Shown here piece after piece: positions 36,780 through 46,673 of a stretch of 64,000 nucleotides of DNA (the stretch's first letter is position 1; each line of letters opens with the position of its first letter). The position numbers and the translations under genes are program-made. The notes below the pieces were generated by a model that worked only from the letters and a program-made list of their open reading frames with translations, made no database searches and was not told the origin of the DNA. Source of the DNA: Sulfitobacter sp. SK012 (GTDB taxonomy: Bacteria > Pseudomonadota > Alphaproteobacteria > Rhodobacterales > Rhodobacteraceae); the NCBI RefSeq assembly GCF_003352085.1, contig NZ_CP025804.1, forward strand, positions 992,001-1,056,000. Reading direction: 5' to 3'.

Positions 36780-37358
36780 TCAGCGGGTAAGTTCAAGGAT
36801 ATCAAACGGGCTCTCAACCGTCGGAACTGGAAACATAAGCCGCGCCCGGGTTTCTGAGACACGCTCAAACAGGGCCACATCGGGGTAGATGCTGCCGTCC
36901 CCGTTGAAGTCGGGTGCGAGGTCGGCGTAAGGCGGCGGGGTTTGGCCGGCGACAAAGCCTACGCCTAAATAGACGGCACGCCCTTCGCGCATTTCGATGC
37001 GGCCACTGGTGCGCTGCGATCCGCTGAGTTTTTCCAACTGCACACCCCTATTGTCGAGCGTGAGGCGGCATTTAAATGGGGAATAGACCACTAATGGTGC
37101 AAGGCCGCCCAATTTGAGTGTGCGGCAAGACCATTCGCCGCTCAGGGATGGGTCAAAGGCAACTTGCGGCTCGCCTGAGAGGGCAACTGTGAGAGCCGCA
37201 ACATCCTGCGGGGATCCATGGGCCAATGCGGTCAGCAGTGCGTCCCCGGCCACAACGCCAAAGCGAGACAGCCGGTCTGCTTCTTGCGGGCGCATGGTGT
37301 CTTGTGCCGCGACGGGCAACGCCAAGAGGGCAGTAAAGATCGATGCAAGGAGGCGCAT
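36780..37358 (-). CDS. Secreted DUF4893-like protein
   Basis: 192 residues with a signal peptide (MRLLASIFTALLALPVAAQ). The mature protein has two cysteines likely to be oxidised (SGEWSCRTLKLGG and SPFKCRLTL), GSQRTSGRIE, and a calcium-like stretch DFNGDGSIYP. I associate the pattern with DUF4893, but this is from memory. The M50 protease gene follows 41 bases later and the DUF2237 gene ends one base upstream, so the three form an operon. Confidence 0.7.
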   Translation of the reverse strand: MRLLASIFTALLALPVAAQDTMRPQEADRLSRFGVVAGDALLTALAHGSPQDVAALTVALSGEPQVAFDPSLSGEWSCRTLKLGGLAPLVVYSPFKCRLTLDNRGVQLEKLSGSQRTSGRIEMREGRAVYLGVGFVAGQTPPPYADLAPDFNGDGSIYPDVALFERVSETRARLMFPVPTVESPFDILELTR

Positions 37359-37359
37359 A

Positions 37360-37743
37360 TCAGCCCTTTGGTTCGGTCAGGCTGTGGGCTTTGAGGACGC
37401 TGAGCGAGACAACATCTAAAGCGCGCTTGTGGGTCGCCTCAAGATGGATGCGCGGGCCGCAACCTTCATCGGCGGCTTGCAAGAAGCGGTCAGCACACAA
37501 GCACCACGGATCACCAGGGTTCAGGCCGGCAAATCCGTATTCGGGGCGTGGTGTCGAAAGGTCATTGCCGAGGTATTTTGAAAACGCCAAAAACTCTGCC
37601 GTCATAACAGCACAGACCGTATGGCTGCCTTGATCGGCGCTGCAAGTGTTGCAAAACCCATCACGGAAAAACCCGGTAACCGGATCTGTGCCACAGACCG
37701 CCAACGGTCCGTCGATCACGTTGATACTTTCGTCTGGCTCCAT
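37360..37743 (-). CDS. DUF2237 family protein
   Basis: 127 residues, cytosolic, with many conserved cysteines (DGFCNTC, HTVCAVM, PWCLCADRF), which fits the small DUF2237 family (PLAVCGTDPVTGFFRDGFC and GLNPGDPWCLCA are its characteristic strings). Metal binding is likely; the function is unknown. It sits between the serine hydrolase gene and the DUF4893-like gene with gaps of 12 and 1 bases, so these genes are cotranscribed. Confidence 0.85.
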   Translation of the reverse strand: MEPDESINVIDGPLAVCGTDPVTGFFRDGFCNTCSADQGSHTVCAVMTAEFLAFSKYLGNDLSTPRPEYGFAGLNPGDPWCLCADRFLQAADEGCGPRIHLEATHKRALDVVSLSVLKAHSLTEPKG

Positions 37744-37755
37744 TTGGGCGCTCCT

Positions 37756-38919
37756 TTAAAGGCTGCCTGCGATCAGCCGAAATATTTCCACATTACCAGC
37801 CGACACGCCATCCTCGCGAAAGGCCCGGTCGGCTGCGTTAACAGCGATCACCACACCGCGGGCGCGGTCGATGTAGATGTATTGACCGTAGACGCCCTGC
37901 GCCATGAATTCACCCTCAGCTGCTCCCACGGGCAGCCACCATTGATAGCCGTAACCCTTTTTCTCCGGGGCCGTAGGCGCGGTCGCAAGGGTAGAGGCGT
38001 CGACCCAATCTGCAGGTACGATCTGGGTGCCATTATAGTTCCCATGTTGCAGATACATTTGGCCAAATCGCGCATAGTCCCGTGTGGTCGTGTTCAACCC
38101 GCCCAACACAAAAGCGGTGCCAACACCGTCGGTGATGTAATATGGCTCGTGCTCCAACCCCATGGGTGCAATGACTTTTTCGCTGAGTAGGTCCGCGATA
38201 CTGCGACCCGTGGCTCCGCGTACCACCATGCTGAGGACATGGGTATCGATGGAGACATATTGCCATTGGACCCCCGGATCGACAAAGCGCGCGGTGAGGT
38301 CCGCTGCAAAGTCGTCCATTTTGCCGCCAAGTGCCAATACCCGACCCATACGATTGATGTCGGAATTCTTGTCGAGGTAATCCTCGTCAAAGGTCACACC
38401 GCTGGCCATGTTGAGCACATTGCGGATGGTGGCCCCATCATATGCGCCATCTTTGAGTGCAGGCACATATTGCGTCACCGGATCATCGAGAGAGGCGATT
38501 TTCCCCTCTTGCATCAAAATGCCGATCAGGGCGGAAAGGTAGCTTTTTGCGACCGACCAACTGATGCGTTTGTCTTCTGCCGTAGTGCCTAGAAAATAGT
38601 TCTCATAGGCGATTTGGCCGTCTTTTAAGACAACCAGCGCGGTGACGTCTCGGTCTTTGATCCAGGTCTCTACGGGATCAGGAAGGGTGTATGTTGGCCC
38701 GTATTCCAGAGGCGTTGTAGGCCCGTTCCCACGCGACACGGGCACCGACAGGAACGCTGCATCCATATGGCTGAAGTTGCGGATGATTTTGTCTTCGGTA
38801 AAGAGCGCGTTCACTGCCAGAAGGCGCATGATTTCTTCGCGTTTCCAGGCACCTACGGCGAGGGTCGCCAAGACTGACACCAGTAAAAACCGGCCCAGCC
38901 ATTTTCCGAACGTCCGCAT
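37756..38919 (-). CDS. Serine hydrolase, beta-lactamase/PBP4-like (AmpC fold)
   Basis: 387 residues. An N-terminal membrane anchor (GRFLLVSVLATLAVGA) is followed by a class C beta-lactamase-type domain with S-x-x-K as SVAKSYLSALI near residue 135 and ERKGYGYQWWLPVG-type C-terminal strands. Such proteins are esterases, peptidases or lactamase-like enzymes of the periplasm. The start at 38919 has GGAGAG nearby; a longer frame begins at 38955. First gene of the operon with DUF2237, DUF4893 and M50. Confidence 0.82.
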   Translation of the reverse strand: MRTFGKWLGRFLLVSVLATLAVGAWKREEIMRLLAVNALFTEDKIIRNFSHMDAAFLSVPVSRGNGPTTPLEYGPTYTLPDPVETWIKDRDVTALVVLKDGQIAYENYFLGTTAEDKRISWSVAKSYLSALIGILMQEGKIASLDDPVTQYVPALKDGAYDGATIRNVLNMASGVTFDEDYLDKNSDINRMGRVLALGGKMDDFAADLTARFVDPGVQWQYVSIDTHVLSMVVRGATGRSIADLLSEKVIAPMGLEHEPYYITDGVGTAFVLGGLNTTTRDYARFGQMYLQHGNYNGTQIVPADWVDASTLATAPTAPEKKGYGYQWWLPVGAAEGEFMAQGVYGQYIYIDRARGVVIAVNAADRAFREDGVSAGNVEIFRLIAGSL

Positions 38920-39000
38920 GTCTGCTCTCCACCTAGGGTTGGGCCACTCAATCACAGCGCAGAGGCGCAGACCAGCGCGACTTAACGTATCAGTCGTGTG

Positions 39001-40041
39001 TTAAGCGCTATGGGTCCAGCTGATCCAGCGGCCGTGGAAATCAGCGCGGCCCAGCTCGATGGTGATATCACCAGGCCAAAGCCGGAGCGTGATTGCGGCA
39101 CCTAATTTGCCTGTGCGGTCGCCATCGCTTTCCATCGAGAGCCAGGCGATCGGTCGGTCCGGCGTAGCGTTGGCCCCTGCGGCCTCAATGAGTGCGCGGC
39201 CATGCGCTTGGGATTGGGCCGGAAAATACTGCCAAGCCACGGAGTGTTGGATGATGTGCAGGCATCCTTGTGGTGCACGATCTAACCTGCCCGACAGCCA
39301 CGTTACCGCGTCGCCCTTGTCGATGGGTGCTGTCATGACTGATGCGGCCGCGCGGGTCATCGCAAGGCGATCTGGCTGGTCAGCCCAAAGATACGCAGTG
39401 AGCCGCAGCAGGTGGTCGCCGCGTGCAGGATCGAGCGGGTTTAGGTCAACCCCGGCGCGATCCGCAATGTGCGGCGTATTGAACGGGGGCAGGGGGCCGT
39501 CCCATTTGGGCCTTAACGTCAGAGCGGGCTTGGTAGGGCCAAATCGGTGGCCTTCAACCTCAAGCGCATAGTGATCCCACATCAGGTTTAACCCGCCGCT
39601 GGCCCCAAGTTCGCTTAGGTGGATTGGCAGATCGAAATGCTGCACAGCAACGGCTGCCCCGGCGATTAATGCTGCGGAGCGTCGCACTTCGTTGGTTTGT
39701 GGCGGGAGGTCAGTCCAGCCGAGCAAGAAAGTTTCATGCGCCTTTAGCGTGTCGAGAACGATCTGAGTAAGGGCCGCATCACTGACCCTTTGGGGCGGAT
39801 AGAGGGCAGTCAAATCGGGCGCTGCACCATTAAGCACCAGTGCATGCAAACCGCCTGCAATTCGCAACGGCAGGGAGTGACCGCTGGGGCCGATATCGCC
39901 ACTGAACCCTGCAAACTTAGCCCCAAGCGCGCTATCTGTTGGCCAATGATCCGCGAGGATGTTCAGCAGTTGATGCATGAAGGGCGAGCCGAGCGCCTTG
40001 CAGCTGTCGGCTTGATCCTGAAACGCGGCGCGCAGGTTCAT
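39001..40041 (-). CDS. DUF2332 family protein
   Basis: 346 residues, cytosolic. The conserved strings LRIAGGLHALVLNG, NEVRRSAALIAG and HLSELGASGGLNLMWDHY, together with a C-terminal WLSMESDGDR, are characteristic of DUF2332. The latter strings suggest a methyltransferase-like nucleotide pocket (family inference). It overlaps the pth stop by 4 bases and is therefore translationally coupled to it. No specific function is known. Confidence 0.8.
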   Translation of the reverse strand: MNLRAAFQDQADSCKALGSPFMHQLLNILADHWPTDSALGAKFAGFSGDIGPSGHSLPLRIAGGLHALVLNGAAPDLTALYPPQRVSDAALTQIVLDTLKAHETFLLGWTDLPPQTNEVRRSAALIAGAAVAVQHFDLPIHLSELGASGGLNLMWDHYALEVEGHRFGPTKPALTLRPKWDGPLPPFNTPHIADRAGVDLNPLDPARGDHLLRLTAYLWADQPDRLAMTRAAASVMTAPIDKGDAVTWLSGRLDRAPQGCLHIIQHSVAWQYFPAQSQAHGRALIEAAGANATPDRPIAWLSMESDGDRTGKLGAAITLRLWPGDITIELGRADFHGRWISWTHSA

Positions 40042-40715
40042 TTGAATTTCGCCATCAGCTTTTGTAGCGTGCTACGGTCGTCGGGCACATCTTCTGCGGC
40101 TTTTTGCGGTGCTGGCGTGCGGGGCTTGGTCCCAGTGCTGGGGCGCGCCGGAGCGACGCGCATGGACACCGCATTCATGAATTTAGCGCCGTCGCCCGCG
40201 GCGAGATACGGCGCGCCGTCACTGACACCTCGCAGCACATCATCGAGCCAGTTTTCGTCTGCCTTGGCGAAATCATGCAGCACATAGCTTGGCACGCGGT
40301 CTTTATGGCCGGGATGCCCGACGCCGAGCCGAACACGTCCATATTCCGCTCCGACATGCGCATGCACAGAGCGCAAACCGTTGTGCCCCGCGTGTCCTCC
40401 GGCAATCTTGAACTTGACCTTGCCAGGGGCCAAATCGATTTCGTCATGCAAAACGATCAGGTCTTCGGGCTCGAGTTTGTAGAACCGCAAGGCGGCCTGC
40501 ACTGATTGGCCTGAGTTGTTCATGAAAGTCTCTGGCTTAAGCAGCACCGCGCGATCCGAGCCAAAGCGCCCCTCGCTGATGCTCCCTTGGTGCTTGCCTT
40601 TCCAAGGCCCAAAATCATGATCTTCGGCGATCCGGTCCAGTGCCATAAAGCCGATGTTATGGCGGTTGCGCGCGTATTTTGCACCGGGATTTCCGAGACC
40701 TACGATGAGTTTCAT
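40038..40715 (-). CDS. pth: Peptidyl-tRNA hydrolase Pth
   Basis: 225 residues, with a C-terminal basic extension (about residues 185-225, KPRTPAPQ...) beyond the usual 190-residue core. GLGNPGAKYARNRHNIGFMA contains the catalytic histidine, PETFMNNSGQSV and LHDEIDLAPGKV the other active-site residues. It releases peptides from prematurely dissociated peptidyl-tRNAs. The ATG at 40715 gives the standard MKLIVGLG start; 12 extra upstream residues are rejected. rplY normally lies directly upstream; here a DUF2087 gene separates them. Confidence 0.95.
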   Translation of the reverse strand: MKLIVGLGNPGAKYARNRHNIGFMALDRIAEDHDFGPWKGKHQGSISEGRFGSDRAVLLKPETFMNNSGQSVQAALRFYKLEPEDLIVLHDEIDLAPGKVKFKIAGGHAGHNGLRSVHAHVGAEYGRVRLGVGHPGHKDRVPSYVLHDFAKADENWLDDVLRGVSDGAPYLAAGDGAKFMNAVSMRVAPARPSTGTKPRTPAPQKAAEDVPDDRSTLQKLMAKFK

Positions 40716-40783
40716 GGATGCGTCTCCTTGGCTGCCCTGCGACAATAGCAAACCGTCGCAGGGAGTGGAACGCAGATCGTCAG

Positions 40784-41347
40784 TCAGGCTCCGTCTGTTT
40801 TTGCCATTTCGGTCCGGCGCGACTTCAGCCGTTCAAAAAGCGCCAAGGCAATGGCGGGCGGTTTGGTCTCAACCCTGCGATAGTCTGAGCCATCAATCTT
40901 GCGCGTGAGCAGCGAGATTTCGATCAGACTGCGGCGGAGCTGCGCGGGATCACCAAAGAGGTGATGCGCATTGATCGCGGCGTTGACCTCTTTCTCATGC
41001 ATCATGCGACCCGCTGGCAGGATCGACCAAAACTGCCAGAGGCACAGATCGCGCACCGTGCGGCGGCTTGACCAGCGGATCATTTGTCCAGCGTTATCAA
41101 ACTGATGCAGCGTACGTTCCAGCAAGTGGTGATCGATGGCCGGCGGGGCAGGCGCTTCGTTCAACCGGGCTTCGGCGGCATGGGCTGCGCGCAGATGCTG
41201 GTAATTGCGAAAGCCTGCACTGCGGGCCAGCATATTCATTAGGTTGAGATGTGTAGGTACTTTTGCAGGATCGCTCAGGTGTTGTGACAGGTTGCGTGCA
41301 ACCACAGTGATATCGGGGGCAGTAAAGGGGATCGGCGACTTTGACAT
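40784..41347 (-). CDS. DUF2087 domain protein
   Basis: 187 residues. The C-terminal 80 residues (about 100-170) match DUF2087: RWSSRRTVRDLCLWQFWSIL, MHEKEVNAAINAHH, and RRSLIEISLLTRKIDGSDYRR. The N-terminal part has an SxxAGFRNYQHLRAAHAA helix-turn-helix-like region resembling glyoxalase/toxin-linked regulators. It is a likely small regulator or nucleic-acid-binding protein. It lies between rplY and pth on the same strand. Confidence 0.8.
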   Translation of the reverse strand: MSKSPIPFTAPDITVVARNLSQHLSDPAKVPTHLNLMNMLARSAGFRNYQHLRAAHAAEARLNEAPAPPAIDHHLLERTLHQFDNAGQMIRWSSRRTVRDLCLWQFWSILPAGRMMHEKEVNAAINAHHLFGDPAQLRRSLIEISLLTRKIDGSDYRRVETKPPAIALALFERLKSRRTEMAKTDGA

Positions 41348-41549
41348 TTCTGGTCCTCTGCATGCCGCATGGATGTCGTGGGTCGCTGGCTTGACGACGC
41401 GGCACTGGACGAAAATATCAGGTGCTGCTGAGGACCGAGGGCAGGTTTAGCTTTCCCAGTTAGGGAACAGCGACGCCTTGGTGAACTGCCGACCATTAGC
41501 GAATATTCTAGCCCAGAGGCCCTAATCGGGCAAGGGGGGGCAAAACGAA

Positions 41550-41578
41550 AAACGGGGCCGCGTGATGCGACCCCGTTT
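41550..41578 (-). terminator. Rho-independent terminator of rplY
   Basis: On the minus strand: AAACGGGG with inner GCG pairs, loop ATCAC, and a following TTTTTCGTTTT tract, 27 bases after the rplY stop. Confidence 0.9.
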
Positions 41579-41604
41579 CAGCAAATCCCATACGGGCGGT
41601 TTGC

Positions 41605-42261
41605 TTATTCGTCGGCGTCGCCGCCTTCGTCTGTTGTTGGCACTTCGTCTGCCGCTGTTTCGTCTTCGTCCTCATCATCTGCACTCTTGAGAGCAGATGG
41701 TGCTGAAATCTGCGCGATCACAAAATCGCGGGCGATCACAGGCTTGGACCCAGCAGGAAGCTTAACGTTCGCGATTGTCGCGCTGTCGCCAATTTCCAGC
41801 TCGGAAATGTCGACAGTGATGCTCTCGGGAATGTCTGCGGCTGTCACAACCAGTTCAACTTCAGGACGGACAAGCGTCATTACGCCGCCCTTCTTGATGC
41901 CGGGTGATACTTCTTCACCCTCAACGTCAACATTAATGAAGAGGTTGATTTTGGTGGTGCGCTTGAGGCGCATAAAGTCCACGTGCGTCGGCAAGTCTTT
42001 GACAACATGGCGCTGAACTTCGCGGCAGATAACGCGGACGTCATCGTGACCTTCGACCTTCATGTTGAACAGCGTCGCCTTAAAACGGCCCGCGCGCAGC
42101 ATGGTCAGCAGTTTGTTGAATGGGATATTGATCGGTAGCGGCTCTACGTCGCCTCCGAAAATAATCCCTGGTACCATGCCATCACGGCGTGCCTGACGAG
42201 CGGCGCCCTTGCCTGTCCCCGTCCGTACCTGGGCTTCAAGATCTGGAATCTCTCCGGCCAT
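41605..42261 (-). CDS. rplY: 50S ribosomal protein L25 (Ctc type)
   Basis: 218 residues: the N-terminal L25 5S-rRNA-binding domain ([21 protein letters not shown]) and the C-terminal TL5/Ctc beta domain, then a very acidic tail (about 25 residues of D and E). This is the long form. The ATG at 42261 has GGAGAAATAAT before it; a much longer frame reaching 42609 overlaps the MFS gene and is rejected. The terminator at 41550 follows. Confidence 0.95.
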   Translation of the reverse strand: MAGEIPDLEAQVRTGTGKGAARQARRDGMVPGIIFGGDVEPLPINIPFNKLLTMLRAGRFKATLFNMKVEGHDDVRVICREVQRHVVKDLPTHVDFMRLKRTTKINLFINVDVEGEEVSPGIKKGGVMTLVRPEVELVVTAADIPESITVDISELEIGDSATIANVKLPAGSKPVIARDFVIAQISAPSALKSADDEDEDETAADEVPTTDEGGDADE

Positions 42262-42408
42262 ATTATTTCTCCAAGTGTTAGGGCGGGAATCCTCCAAGGC
42301 TGTATCCCCGCGTGAAGTCGCGCGTATAGACGGGAATAGGGGTCGTGAAAAGTCCAAATGTCGTCCGAGGCGCTTGCCCCTTTTCTGCGGGCGTGGCACA
42401 GCGGCGAT

Positions 42409-43569
42409 ATGAGCCTCATCGGTGATCTCCGCGCGACACGCAAACCGTTGGCTGGCTTTGCCGCAATCGGGATAACTTGGGCAGCGTTTTTTGCGCAAAT
42501 GCCAGTGATCAAGGCGGGCGTCGGCGCGTCCGATGGCGCCTATGGCGTTGCAGTTTTGTGGGCAAGTTTGGGCGCCGTGGCTGCGATGTGGTTGGCCCCA
42601 TATGCGCAACGGTTGGTTGGGGCTTGGGCCGTGCCGTTGGCCATTGTCGTGATCGCCATTGGGCTTTTTGGGTCAGGGGCCGTGCCTTCGTTGTGGTTGT
42701 TGGGGCTGATGTTGTTTTTGGCAGCCTCCGGGTCTGGCATCACCGATGTGCTGATCAACGCTGATGTGTCACAAGTTGAGGCCGACACAGGCCGTTCGCT
42801 GATGAACCTCAACCATGCGCTTTATTCGTTTAGCTATGCCGCGTCGGCTCTTGCGGTAGGCGTGCTACGCGAAGCTGGCGTGGCCCCGATGCCCATATTT
42901 GCAGGCGTGGTCTGTGTGTTGATGTTCCTGAGTTGGGCCAGTTTCGGAACGGCGGACCACCCTGATGCTGCTGCCGAAGCTGGTACGTCACAGACCCCCA
43001 AACTGCCACCGGCACTGATCTGGTTGGTCGGTGGCGTGGTGTTCATTGCTTTTCTGTCAGAGGCATCTGCAGAAGGCTGGTCTGCTCTGCATCTTGAGCG
43101 CACCTTGGGCGGTGCACCGGCTGAAGGGGCGCTAGGGCCTGCATTGCTTGGGCTGACGATGGGAATTGGGCGGTTGTCTGGCCACGCGCTGGCGCGCTTC
43201 ATGCGCGATACAACGCTGATGATGCTTGCGATGCTTACCTGTGCTGCGGGATTGGCGATTGCAGGGTTGGCTGAAACGGTTGTTGTGGCGCTCTTGGGTT
43301 TTGCGATCGCAGGTTTGGGTATCTCTGTCGTGGCCCCATTGGCGCTGGCATTGATCGGTCGGGTGATGCCGCGCGGTATGCGCATGGCGGCCATTGCGCG
43401 GGTGTCCGTCATTGGCTACGGCGCGTTTTTCTTTGGGCCGCCGCTGATGGGGTTGATCGCCGAAGTGATGAGCTTGCGCGCGTCGTTTGTGACAATCGCC
43501 GTGGTACTGGCAGTGGTTGCGCTGACACTGATCCCGGCGCTGGCCCGCAAGGTGGCTGCAGAACGCTAA
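42409..43569 (+). CDS. MFS transporter
   Basis: About 386 residues with twelve hydrophobic segments and the central loop after the sixth helix (about residues 195-210). The opening [29 protein letters not shown] resembles the group of MFS proteins near FucP/YbjJ-like carriers. The start is uncertain: ATG at 42409 or at 42358; neither has a strong ribosome site, but the former removes a hydrophilic stretch. The substrate cannot be inferred. It is convergent with the sulfotransferase gene and overlaps its end by four bases. Confidence 0.85.
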   Translation: MSLIGDLRATRKPLAGFAAIGITWAAFFAQMPVIKAGVGASDGAYGVAVLWASLGAVAAMWLAPYAQRLVGAWAVPLAIVVIAIGLFGSGAVPSLWLLGLMLFLAASGSGITDVLINADVSQVEADTGRSLMNLNHALYSFSYAASALAVGVLREAGVAPMPIFAGVVCVLMFLSWASFGTADHPDAAAEAGTSQTPKLPPALIWLVGGVVFIAFLSEASAEGWSALHLERTLGGAPAEGALGPALLGLTMGIGRLSGHALARFMRDTTLMMLAMLTCAAGLAIAGLAETVVVALLGFAIAGLGISVVAPLALALIGRVMPRGMRMAAIARVSVIGYGAFFFGPPLMGLIAEVMSLRASFVTIAVVLAVVALTLIPALARKVAAER

Positions 43570-44165
43570 GGCGTGTGCAGATGTCCGCCGGCAATCAGCA
43601 CCTTTTTATGCAGTGCGAAATCGGCGGCGCGAGATTTGCGCAATAGGCTCTCGGTCTCTGGGCTGAGCGGAGTCGGGGCCTCGGGTGAGACATTTTTGAC
43701 TTTGATCTCGACAGGGCCCTCCATCTTCTCAGCCAAAAATTCACGCAAGAGCGGCTGTTTTTCATAAGCAAAAAGATGAGTTACGCCGGGCGATTCTTTT
43801 CCAACGCTTAGAAATCCGTACTGGCTGCCCACATCCGCAAAACTAGGTGGTTGATCCGAGATTATGGCGCGCACGAAGGCGTCGAAATCTACGCCTGCCA
43901 TGTCGTTACGCTCTGCTATGCGGTAGCGGTACCAGCTGCGCAGTTGCGCTAGCGGGTCGCGCATCACTGCCATCGTTTCAGGTTCTAACCCATAGGCTTT
44001 TTGCAAGAAGGGCATGATCTTGCGTCGATACCTACCAACTGGCGTATGCTTGCGGTGTTTGTAAAATGCGATGTCGGCCCAAGGCTTTAACGCCATCTCA
44101 AGTGCTGTTGAGCCGGTTTTGGGTACAGAAAACAACACAAGATTAGCCCGCGAAAAGATCAGCAT
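43566..44165 (-). CDS. Sulfotransferase family protein
   Basis: 199 residues. VLFSVPKTGSTALEMAL near residue 8-22 is the PAPS 5'-phosphosulfate loop, and DPLAQLRSWYRYR contains the 3'-phosphate-binding arginine/serine region. It is a cytosolic sulfotransferase-like enzyme of the short bacterial type. The start at 44165 is preferred over an overlapping TTG at 44198 because it is an ATG. The acceptor is unknown. Confidence 0.8.
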   Translation of the reverse strand: MLIFSRANLVLFSVPKTGSTALEMALKPWADIAFYKHRKHTPVGRYRRKIMPFLQKAYGLEPETMAVMRDPLAQLRSWYRYRIAERNDMAGVDFDAFVRAIISDQPPSFADVGSQYGFLSVGKESPGVTHLFAYEKQPLLREFLAEKMEGPVEIKVKNVSPEAPTPLSPETESLLRKSRAADFALHKKVLIAGGHLHTP

Positions 44166-44175
44166 GGGCGGAGGT

Positions 44176-45342
44176 TCAATCCTGCCATTGTCCCTCAAAA
44201 TCTTTTGGGATTAGCAAGTTATGGCGTCCCAGATCGGTCACGGCGGTCTCGCCACACAAGGCCATCGTTGTGTCCAGTTCCTTGTGGATAACCTCGAGCG
44301 CCTTTGTCACGCCAGCCTCGCCCATCGCCCCAAGGCCGTGGACATACGCGCGCCCGATATAAGTGCCTGTCGCGCCCATGGCGATCGCCTTAAGCACGTC
44401 TTGGCCTGAACGAATGCCGCTATCCAGATGTACCTCTATTTTGTCGCCCACCGCCTCGAGAATGGAGGGGAGAGCCCGAATTGAGCTGAGCGCGCCGTCC
44501 AATTGCCGCCCGCCGTGATTGGACACGATGATCGCATCAGCGCCAACATTCAGGGCCAGTTTTGCGTCCTCAGCATCCAGAATGCCCTTGAGGATCACTT
44601 TGCCATCCCACATGCGGCGCAGCTGCGCGATACGCTCCCAATTGAGCGATTGATCGAAAGCTTCATTCGTCCATGACGCCAACGATGTAGGGTCTTCCAC
44701 GCCTTTTGCATGGCCAACAATATTTCCAAAGAACCGGCGTTTGGTTTGCAGCATCTCCAAGCCCCATGGCACCTTGGTGGCAAGGTTGAGGATGGATCTT
44801 GGCGTCAGTTTGGGTGGCGCTGACAGGCCGTTCTTTATGTCTTTGTGGCGCTGCCCCATCACCTGAAGATCGACCGTTATAACGATGGTAGAGCAGTTCG
44901 CCGCCTTTGCACGGTCCAGCAGGCGTTTCATGAAATCGTCATCGCGAAGGGTATAGACCTGAAACCAGAAGGGCTTGGTTGTTACACTTGCCACGTCCTC
45001 AATCGAACAGATCGACATAGTGGACAGGGTAAAGGGCACGCCAAATGTTTCAGCTGCGCGCGCGGCTTTCATCTCGCCGTCGGCATTTTGCATTCCCGTC
45101 AGGCCCACAGGAGCGAGGGCCACCGGCATGGAGACGTCCTCGCCGATCATTTTGGTCTTGGTCGTGCGGCCGGTCATGTCCACAGCGATACGCTGGCGCA
45201 GGCGGATCTTGTCAAAATCAGTGGTGTTTTCGCGAAAGGTCTGTTCCGTCCAGCTGCCGCTCTCGGCGTAGTCGTAAAACATCCTTGGCGTGCGGCGCTC
45301 ATGCAGTTTTTTGAGGTCAGCAATGTTGGTAATAACGGGCAT
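44176..45342 (-). CDS. lldD: FMN-dependent L-lactate dehydrogenase/alpha-hydroxy acid oxidase
   Basis: 388 residues. The FMN-binding TIM barrel carries SNHGGRQLDGALSS with the catalytic histidine (about residue 270), HLDSGIRSGQDVLKA and PVALAPVGLTGMQNADGE. These match LldD, which oxidises L-lactate to pyruvate at the membrane. Other 2-hydroxy acids are possible. It is preceded by a palindromic operator-like sequence and transcribed towards the sulfotransferase. Confidence 0.9.
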   Translation of the reverse strand: MPVITNIADLKKLHERRTPRMFYDYAESGSWTEQTFRENTTDFDKIRLRQRIAVDMTGRTTKTKMIGEDVSMPVALAPVGLTGMQNADGEMKAARAAETFGVPFTLSTMSICSIEDVASVTTKPFWFQVYTLRDDDFMKRLLDRAKAANCSTIVITVDLQVMGQRHKDIKNGLSAPPKLTPRSILNLATKVPWGLEMLQTKRRFFGNIVGHAKGVEDPTSLASWTNEAFDQSLNWERIAQLRRMWDGKVILKGILDAEDAKLALNVGADAIIVSNHGGRQLDGALSSIRALPSILEAVGDKIEVHLDSGIRSGQDVLKAIAMGATGTYIGRAYVHGLGAMGEAGVTKALEVIHKELDTTMALCGETAVTDLGRHNLLIPKDFEGQWQD

Positions 45343-45358
45343 GAGGACGCTTTCGAGT

Positions 45359-45378
45359 TAAGGTAATAAAACCTTACC
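45359..45378. promoter_or_regulatory. Palindromic operator-like site before lldD
   Basis: TAAGGT-N6-ACCTTA is a perfect inverted repeat and GGTAA-N7-TTACC a second overlapping one, 17 bases upstream of the lldD start codon. The position would block transcription or initiation. The regulator is unknown; GntR-type LldR repressors are possible. Confidence 0.4.
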
Positions 45379-45467
45379 AATTGCCACGACTATGGTCAAT
45401 CTGGATGCCTTGGCCCATGAACGCTGGTGCTTAGCTCTGGGTTTTGCTTCCGGCCGCGTGCCTCGGA

Positions 45468-46259
45468 TTAAACTGAATGCGCGCCGTCGCTGAGCGATTT
45501 TACAAATGCGAGCACATCTGCCGTGCTGTCACCGTTCGCGATGCGGCTGACGATGGCTGATCCGACAACCACGCCGTCGGCTACGCTGGCAATGGCGCGC
45601 GATTTCTCGGGCGTGTTGACGCCAAACCCTACAATCACAGGCAAGCCGCTGGCCTTTTGAATGCGCGTGACTTCGGGCCCAACATCCCCGGCTTCCGCTT
45701 CGGCGGAGCCAGTGATCCCTGTGATCGACACATAATACACAAAGCCTGAAGTGTTTTGAACGACACGGGGCAGGCGCTTGTCATCGGTTGTGGGGGTGGC
45801 CAGACGAATAAAGTTCAACCCAGCAGCCTGCGCGGGCAAGCATAGCTCGACGTCTTCTTCGGGGGGTAGGTCCACGACGATCAGGCCGTCAATGCCAGCC
45901 GCTTTGGCTTCGGTTAGGAATTTATCGACGCCCATTGAATAGATCGGGTTGTAGTAACCCATCAGAACAATGGGTGTGGTGTCATCGTCTTTGCGGAACT
46001 CAGCTGCCAACTCAAGGGTCCGGCGCAGGGTCATGCCGCTCTCAAGTGCGCGTTGGCCGGCAAGTTGAATTGTCGGCCCGTCAGCCATTGGGTCCGTAAA
46101 GGGCAGGCCCAGTTCAATTACGTCAACACCTGCTTCGGGCAGGCCGCGTACGATCTCGAGCGAACGGTCGAAATCAGGATCACCAGCCATCACGTAAGAA
46201 ACGAAGGCTTTTTTGCCCTTGGATTTGAGATCTGCAAATTTGGCATCGATGCGGGTCAT
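45468..46259 (-). CDS. trpA: Tryptophan synthase alpha subunit TrpA
   Basis: 263 residues. The TIM-barrel motif [17 protein letters not shown] contains the catalytic glutamate and aspartate, LPPEE (residues about 130) is the substrate loop and GFGVNTPEK the phosphate loop. It cleaves indole-3-glycerol phosphate. Translated from ATG 46259 as MTRIDAKF. It lies alone, about 9.4 kb from trpB. Confidence 0.95.
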   Translation of the reverse strand: MTRIDAKFADLKSKGKKAFVSYVMAGDPDFDRSLEIVRGLPEAGVDVIELGLPFTDPMADGPTIQLAGQRALESGMTLRRTLELAAEFRKDDDTTPIVLMGYYNPIYSMGVDKFLTEAKAAGIDGLIVVDLPPEEDVELCLPAQAAGLNFIRLATPTTDDKRLPRVVQNTSGFVYYVSITGITGSAEAEAGDVGPEVTRIQKASGLPVIVGFGVNTPEKSRAIASVADGVVVGSAIVSRIANGDSTADVLAFVKSLSDGAHSV

Positions 46260-46393
46260 AAAAGGGCTCTTTCCTGAATTGTCGTGTTTGCAATGCCCAA
46301 ATCCGAGGTGGAAATCAATCCACCACGCGCAGGGCAGGGCAGGAATTGAGGCAATTCCTTTAAAATCTTCGAACGCGTGCCTAGGTAAGTGTC

Positions 46394-46582
46394 ATGAATT
46401 ATATACTCGCCATCCTTTTGCCACCTCTGTCGATCCTGCTGACAGGCCGTCCAATCTTGGGCATCGTCGTATTCTTTATCTGGATACCGGCGCTGATTTT
46501 CTCAGGGGGACTGACGCATCCGATGTTTATCGTCTTGGCGTGGTTGCTGATTTTTCAATCCAGAGAGCGTGTCAGGCTCTGA
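46394..46582 (+). CDS. Pmp3/YqaE-family small membrane protein
   Basis: 62 residues. ILAILLPPLSILLTGRPILG followed by a second hydrophobic helix (IVVFFIWIPALIF) resembles the Pmp3/YqaE proteins, which keep membrane potential under salt or cold stress. The last residues QSRERVRL are charged. It precedes ychF. Confidence 0.7.
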   Translation: MNYILAILLPPLSILLTGRPILGIVVFFIWIPALIFSGGLTHPMFIVLAWLLIFQSRERVRL

Positions 46583-46673
46583 GGCTTGCACTGGGACCCA
46601 CTTGGGCCTAGGACAGCCAGAGTTTTTTAGGGCCACGATGTTGTGCCCTGGTTTTGAAAAAAGGACGCCAGCC

